NCBI GenBank assembly: GCA_026416215.1 | Contig: JAOAFP010000016.1 | Location: 1-18,382 of the forward strand | DNA length: 18,382 bases | DNA from: Negativicutes bacterium | Lineage (GTDB): Bacteria > Bacillota > Negativicutes > SKW292 | Direction of reading: 5' to 3' | Part shown: piece after piece, positions 15,276-18,382 of the stretch | Numbering within the stretch: position 1 is the stretch's first letter | Layout: every line of letters starts with the position of its first letter | The notes under the pieces: model-generated | What the model saw: only the letters and a program-made list of their open reading frames with translations | Database searches by the model: none | Told to the model about the DNA's origin: nothing | Program-made: the position numbers and the translations under genes

Positions 15276-16483
15276 ACCCTCTCACCCCGCTCGTAACCGG
15301 TAGCCGCCGCCGGCACGTGTACCAAACCGGCTGTCTGGGCCGGCCGGACCACCAGTCCGGACTTGATCGGCAGAGGCGTCGCCCGCCAGTCGACTTCCAT
15401 CTGTTCGGCGGTCAGCCTGACCGGCACAAAATCGTCGCGGCCAACCTCCGAAGTCAGCCGGCCATCCAGCTTTGCCGGCACGGTCAGTGGTTCATCCCTC
15501 CTAAACAACGGCTGCAACAGTGTGCGTAGGGTAACGGCCATGGCCAGAGGATGTCCGGGCAGACAGAACACCGGCTTTCCGTTTATACGGGCCGCCATGG
15601 TCGGCCTTCCCGGCCTGACTGCCACGCCGTTGAACAGCCACTCCCCCCCGGCCCGTTCCACCGCCGCAGCCGACAGATCACAGCTGCCCACCGAACTACC
15701 ACCGGAAAACAGCACCAGATCCGCCAGGGCCACCGCCCGCTCTAGCGCTCCGGCCAGGCTGTGCGGACAGTCGGCAATGATCCCCAGACTTTCCACCTCC
15801 CAGCCTGCCTCGGTCAGAAACCGCCGGAGCAGGAAACCGTTGACATCGTACACCTGGCCGGCGAACAGCGGCCGGCCGGCCGGCACCAGTTCGTCGCCGG
15901 TGGAAAAAATCGCTGCCCGCATTCCGGTCCGAACCGCTATCTCGCCAATTCCGGCCGCAATCATCGCTGCCACCGTCCGCCAGCCCAGCCGGCATCCGTC
16001 CGCAGCCAGCGCCTCGCCCTCCCGGCAGTCTTCACCGGCCTGAATAAGATTTTCCCTTAGATTAACCGGCCTGACCAACGCCACGTTGTGAACATCGACC
16101 AGCCAGCAGTCTTCCTCCATCGCCACCCCGTCCGCCCCAGCCGGCAGCATTGCTCCGGTTGCCACCTTCGCCGCCTGTCCGGGGGCCAGCGTCAGCTGGC
16201 AGTCTTCGCCCACCGCAACCTGACCGGCAACCCGCAGGACGGCCGGGCAGCTGTCGCTGGCCGCCACTGTGTCGCCGACCCGCACAGCGTAGCCGTCCAC
16301 CGTGGCCCGAACAAAACCTGGCACTGCCATCCTGGCCGTCACAGCCCCGTCGATTATTTGGCCCGCCGCTTCGGTCACCGGCACCGTCTGCCGCCGGCCG
16401 GACCGGAACAGCCCGGCGGCCAGCCCCTCGACAATCCGGCGGGCCTCCTCCCAACTGACAAAATTCTTGCCGTAAATTTCCAT
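15257..16483 (-). CDS. moeA: Molybdopterin molybdenumtransferase MoeA
   Basis: MoeA catalyses the last step of basic molybdenum cofactor synthesis, transferring molybdate to adenylylated molybdopterin. The 408 residues match the E. coli family size of about 411. Motifs in order: VPGFVRATVDGYAVR (54-68, D63), KVATGAMLPAGADGVAMEED (106-125), AGEDCREGE (149-157), IFSTGDELVPAG (192-203), LFSGGSSVGSCD (258-269), NGVAVRPGRPTMAA (285-298) and KPVFCLPGHPLA (303-314). All core MoeA motifs are intact, in contrast to its fused neighbour. It begins only 4 nt after the fumarase stop with a weak Shine-Dalgarno (CAGG), so it is probably translated by coupling. It overlaps the fused MoeA-PBP gene by 19 nt. 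The pair may split work between molybdenum and tungsten or between enzyme classes (inference). Confidence 0.95.
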   Translation of the reverse strand: MEIYGKNFVSWEEARRIVEGLAAGLFRSGRRQTVPVTEAAGQIIDGAVTARMAVPGFVRATVDGYAVRVGDTVAASDSCPAVLRVAGQVAVGEDCQLTLAPGQAAKVATGAMLPAGADGVAMEEDCWLVDVHNVALVRPVNLRENLIQAGEDCREGEALAADGCRLGWRTVAAMIAAGIGEIAVRTGMRAAIFSTGDELVPAGRPLFAGQVYDVNGFLLRRFLTEAGWEVESLGIIADCPHSLAGALERAVALADLVLFSGGSSVGSCDLSAAAVERAGGEWLFNGVAVRPGRPTMAARINGKPVFCLPGHPLAMAVTLRTLLQPLFRRDEPLTVPAKLDGRLTSEVGRDDFVPVRLTAEQMEVDWRATPLPIKSGLVVRPAQTAGLVHVPAAATGYERGERVWVIPW

Positions 16484-16487
16484 CCTG

Positions 16488-17915
16488 CTACCTGGGCTCT
16501 ACCATCAATGCCGGCACGACCAGACGATCGTACTCTTCCCGGCTGACGTATCCCAGCTGCATAGCCGCCTGCCGGAGGGTAAGGCCGTTTTCCGCCGCCA
16601 GATGGGCAATTTCACTGGCCCGGTCGTAACCGATTGCCGGACTGAGGGCTGTCACCAGCATAAGCGACTGCTCAACGAACTGGGCGATGCGCTGACGATC
16701 GGCCCTGAGGCCGCTGACCGCCCGCTCGGCAAAACTGGTCAGTCCGTCGGCCAGCAGCCTGATCGATTGCAACAGGTTGTAAATCAGGACCGGCTTGTAA
16801 ACGTTCATTTCCAGAATTCCGCCCGCCCCGGCCAGACTCACGGCGTAGTCGTTGGCCATTACCTGCACTGCTATCATCGTCAACACTTCACACTGGGTGG
16901 GATTGACCTTGCCCGGCATGATCGACGAGCCCGGCTCATTGGCCGGAAGCTGCAACTCGCCGATGCCGGCCCGCGGACCACTGGCTAGCAGCCGGATGTC
17001 GTTGGCAATTTTATAGACTGACACCGCCAGAGTCTTGAGACAGCCCGACAGCTGGACAAGGCTGTCGTGTGCCCCCTGGGCGGCGAACCGGTTGTCAACC
17101 ACCGTCAACGGCAAACCGGTCAGCTCGGCCAGCCTGGCTACTGCCAGCCCGGCAAATCCCGGCCAGGAGTTAATTCCGGTGCCAACTGCCGTGCCCCCTA
17201 GGGTCAACTGGCAAACCTCGGGCAGAACCCTCTCGATCCGCTGGCCGCCGGCGGCCAGCATCGCTGCGTAACCGGAGAACTCCTGTCCCAGGGTCAGCGG
17301 GGTGGCATCCATCATGTGAGTGCGTCCCACCTTGACCACGCCGTTCCACTCGGACGCCCTGGCCGCCAGTTCCCGCTGCAGCCTGCCCACTGCCGGCAGC
17401 AACCGCCGGCAGACGGCTTCCACCGCCGCCAGATGCATGGCGGTGGGGAATACGTCATTGGTGGACTGGGACATATTCACATGGTCGTTGGGGTGAACCG
17501 GACGCTTGCTGCCCAATGGCTGACCTGTCAGCTGCGAACAGCGGTTGGCAATCACTTCGTTGACATTCATATTCAGCTGGGTGCCGCTGCCGGTCATCCA
17601 TACCTTAAGGGGAAACATCCGGTCGTGCCGGCCGTCGACAATTTCCCGGCAGGCGATGACAATCAGCTCCGCCAGCCCGTCCGGCAACCTGCCGCCCAGT
17701 TGGTTGGCCTCGGCACAGGCCTGCTTGATCTGGGCCATGGCCCGGATCAGTTCGCGGGGCATCAACTCATCGCCAATGGCAAAATTAACTATAGCCCGCT
17801 GGGTCTGCGCCCCCCACAGGGCATCGTCCGGCACCCCGACCGTCCCCAGGCTGTCGATTTCCGGCCGGAAGCCCTCCCCAGCCCGGCCGTTGGCAGTTTC
17901 CCCCGGTCCGGTCAT
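16488..17915 (-). CDS. fumC: Fumarate hydratase, class II (iron-independent)
   Basis: The enzyme interconverts fumarate and malate in the citric acid cycle or its reductive branch. From the chosen ATG it has 475 residues (E. coli FumC 467). It shows DSLGTVGVPDDALWGAQTQRA (residues 21-41, one extra residue at the end), TGSGTQLNMNVNEVIANR (108-125), VGRTHMMDATPLTLGQEFSG with the catalytic-region His200, and the fumarase/aspartase signature GSSIMPGKVN (329-338), followed by PTQCE. These fit fumarase better than aspartase; the C-terminus IGYDRASEIAHLAA...GLTLRQAA is FumC-like. The reading frame runs upstream to 17984, but ATG 17915 forms an ATGA overlap with the hemerythrin stop and matches the family N-terminus. 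No Shine-Dalgarno is visible there, so coupling is expected. Class II enzymes lack the oxygen-labile Fe-S cluster, which fits the hemerythrin neighbour. Confidence 0.95.
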   Translation of the reverse strand: MTGPGETANGRAGEGFRPEIDSLGTVGVPDDALWGAQTQRAIVNFAIGDELMPRELIRAMAQIKQACAEANQLGGRLPDGLAELIVIACREIVDGRHDRMFPLKVWMTGSGTQLNMNVNEVIANRCSQLTGQPLGSKRPVHPNDHVNMSQSTNDVFPTAMHLAAVEAVCRRLLPAVGRLQRELAARASEWNGVVKVGRTHMMDATPLTLGQEFSGYAAMLAAGGQRIERVLPEVCQLTLGGTAVGTGINSWPGFAGLAVARLAELTGLPLTVVDNRFAAQGAHDSLVQLSGCLKTLAVSVYKIANDIRLLASGPRAGIGELQLPANEPGSSIMPGKVNPTQCEVLTMIAVQVMANDYAVSLAGAGGILEMNVYKPVLIYNLLQSIRLLADGLTSFAERAVSGLRADRQRIAQFVEQSLMLVTALSPAIGYDRASEIAHLAAENGLTLRQAAMQLGYVSREEYDRLVVPALMVEPR

Positions 17916-18337
17916 TGCTGCTGCTGGCGGACGGCCGCGCAAAACCCGCCCATTTCCTTGTCCATCACCAGAATGTGGTCGCACAGCCAGTTGCCGACAA
18001 AATCCATAATCTCCCGCAGGTACCTGTCCTGCTGCATATCGATTTTGTCCGGGTCGATATTGTTGACCTTCTCCATAAAGTCCTGGTGTTTTTGCCGGTG
18101 TTCGGCCAGCTGCGGATAATTACACCCCGCCATTATTTCCTCCTCGGTGTGGAAATGAACCTCGGCGTAATTTGACAGCCGGACCAGAATGGTGATTATG
18201 CCGTCATATTTATCGACCACCGTTTTGTCCTGCCGGAGGGCATGGATTTCGTTGAAAATTTCGAACAACGTGCGGTGCTGGACATCAACCTCGTCAATCC
18301 CGACACTATATTCGCTTTTCCATAGCAACTGCATCAT
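17912..18337 (-). CDS. Bacteriohemerythrin
   Basis: A single-domain 141-residue non-haem di-iron oxygen-binding protein of the usual length. All seven expected iron ligands are seen: H21 (VDVQHRTLF), H61 and E65 (HFHTEEEIM), H80 and H84 (HRQKHQDF), H121 and D126 (HILVMD). The N-terminal LLWKSEYSVGIDEVDVQH and W117 in NWLCDH are characteristic. No signal peptide or membrane helix is present, so it is cytoplasmic. Oxygen storage, delivery or scavenging are the roles proposed for the family. It is the first gene of the right-hand operon and shares an ATGA with fumC. A strong Shine-Dalgarno GGTGGAGG lies 9 nt before the first of two tandem ATG codons; the second ATG could also be used. The end QQQQ comes from a CAG-rich stretch that forms the fumC upstream region. 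Confidence 0.96.
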   Translation of the reverse strand: MMQLLWKSEYSVGIDEVDVQHRTLFEIFNEIHALRQDKTVVDKYDGIITILVRLSNYAEVHFHTEEEIMAGCNYPQLAEHRQKHQDFMEKVNNIDPDKIDMQQDRYLREIMDFVGNWLCDHILVMDKEMGGFCAAVRQQQQ

Positions 18338-18346
18338 CTTACCCTG

Positions 18347-18354
18347 CCTCCACC
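18347..18354 (-). promoter_or_regulatory. Ribosome binding site of bacteriohemerythrin
   Basis: GGTGGAGG on the minus strand, 9 nt before ATG 18337 (12 before ATG 18334). Only 45 nt of upstream sequence is in the window, so the promoter cannot be judged. Confidence 0.7.
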
Positions 18355-18382
18355 TTATTGATGTTTGCCAGCATCTACGATC

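Noticed and set aside
14580..15296. Plus-strand open frame of 238 codons opposite the moeA fusion
   Set aside because: Pro/His/Arg-rich translation typical of the opposite strand of a GC-rich gene; no motif.
17916..17984. Upstream extension of fumarase to an ATG at 17984
   Set aside because: It would overlap hemerythrin by 73 nt, adds 23 residues unlike the family N-terminus, and the ATGA junction at 17915 is a better start.

Overview
The window holds eleven protein-coding genes packed almost end to end. Ten lie on the minus strand and one (an rqcH-like gene) on the plus strand. No RNA gene, insertion sequence, phage gene or CRISPR array is visible. The organism is a GC-rich Gram-negative bacterium: it has an RND efflux system with a lipoprotein adaptor, and secreted or periplasmic domains. 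Bacteriohemerythrin, two MoeA-type molybdopterin proteins (one fused to a periplasmic-binding-protein-like domain), an RqcH homologue and a receiver/PEP-synthase-like protein together suggest an anaerobic or microaerophilic lineage, perhaps Desulfobacterota. The phylum is an inference from gene content only.

Left block, all minus strand and read from 11472 down to 10. First comes a lipoprotein adaptor and an MdtB/AcrB-type RND pump overlapping it by ATGA. Next is a 977-residue protein with receiver-like domains and the nucleotide-binding half of PEP synthase/pyruvate phosphate dikinase, whose start lies inside the end of the pump gene. NADP-type glutamate dehydrogenase, a small exported protein of unknown function and a dicarboxylate/amino-acid symporter-like protein fused to a solute-binding domain follow. 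The gaps (overlap, overlap, 41, 105 and 75 nt) would allow one long transcript. Functionally the block looks like efflux plus signalling, followed by a nitrogen/amino-acid module (glutamate dehydrogenase and a possible amino-acid transporter).

Middle. A 178-196 bp divergent intergenic region (11473-11668) separates the efflux block from rqcH on the plus strand. It is rich in short direct and inverted repeats and is the only substantial regulatory region in the window. The rqcH gene ends in a 26-bp antisense overlap with the last gene of the right block.

Right block, minus strand and read from 18337 down to 13377: bacteriohemerythrin, class II fumarase (ATGA overlap), moeA (4-nt gap) and moeA-PBP fusion (19-nt overlap). 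This is almost certainly one operon. It joins an oxygen-binding protein, an oxygen-stable fumarase and the molybdenum/tungsten insertion step of cofactor synthesis.

I see no clear-cut unprecedented system. The strongest candidates for follow-up are the symporter-binding-protein fusion, which seems to lack the family's ion-binding motifs; the receiver/PEP-synthase-like protein translationally coupled to an efflux pump; and the hemerythrin-fumarase coupling.
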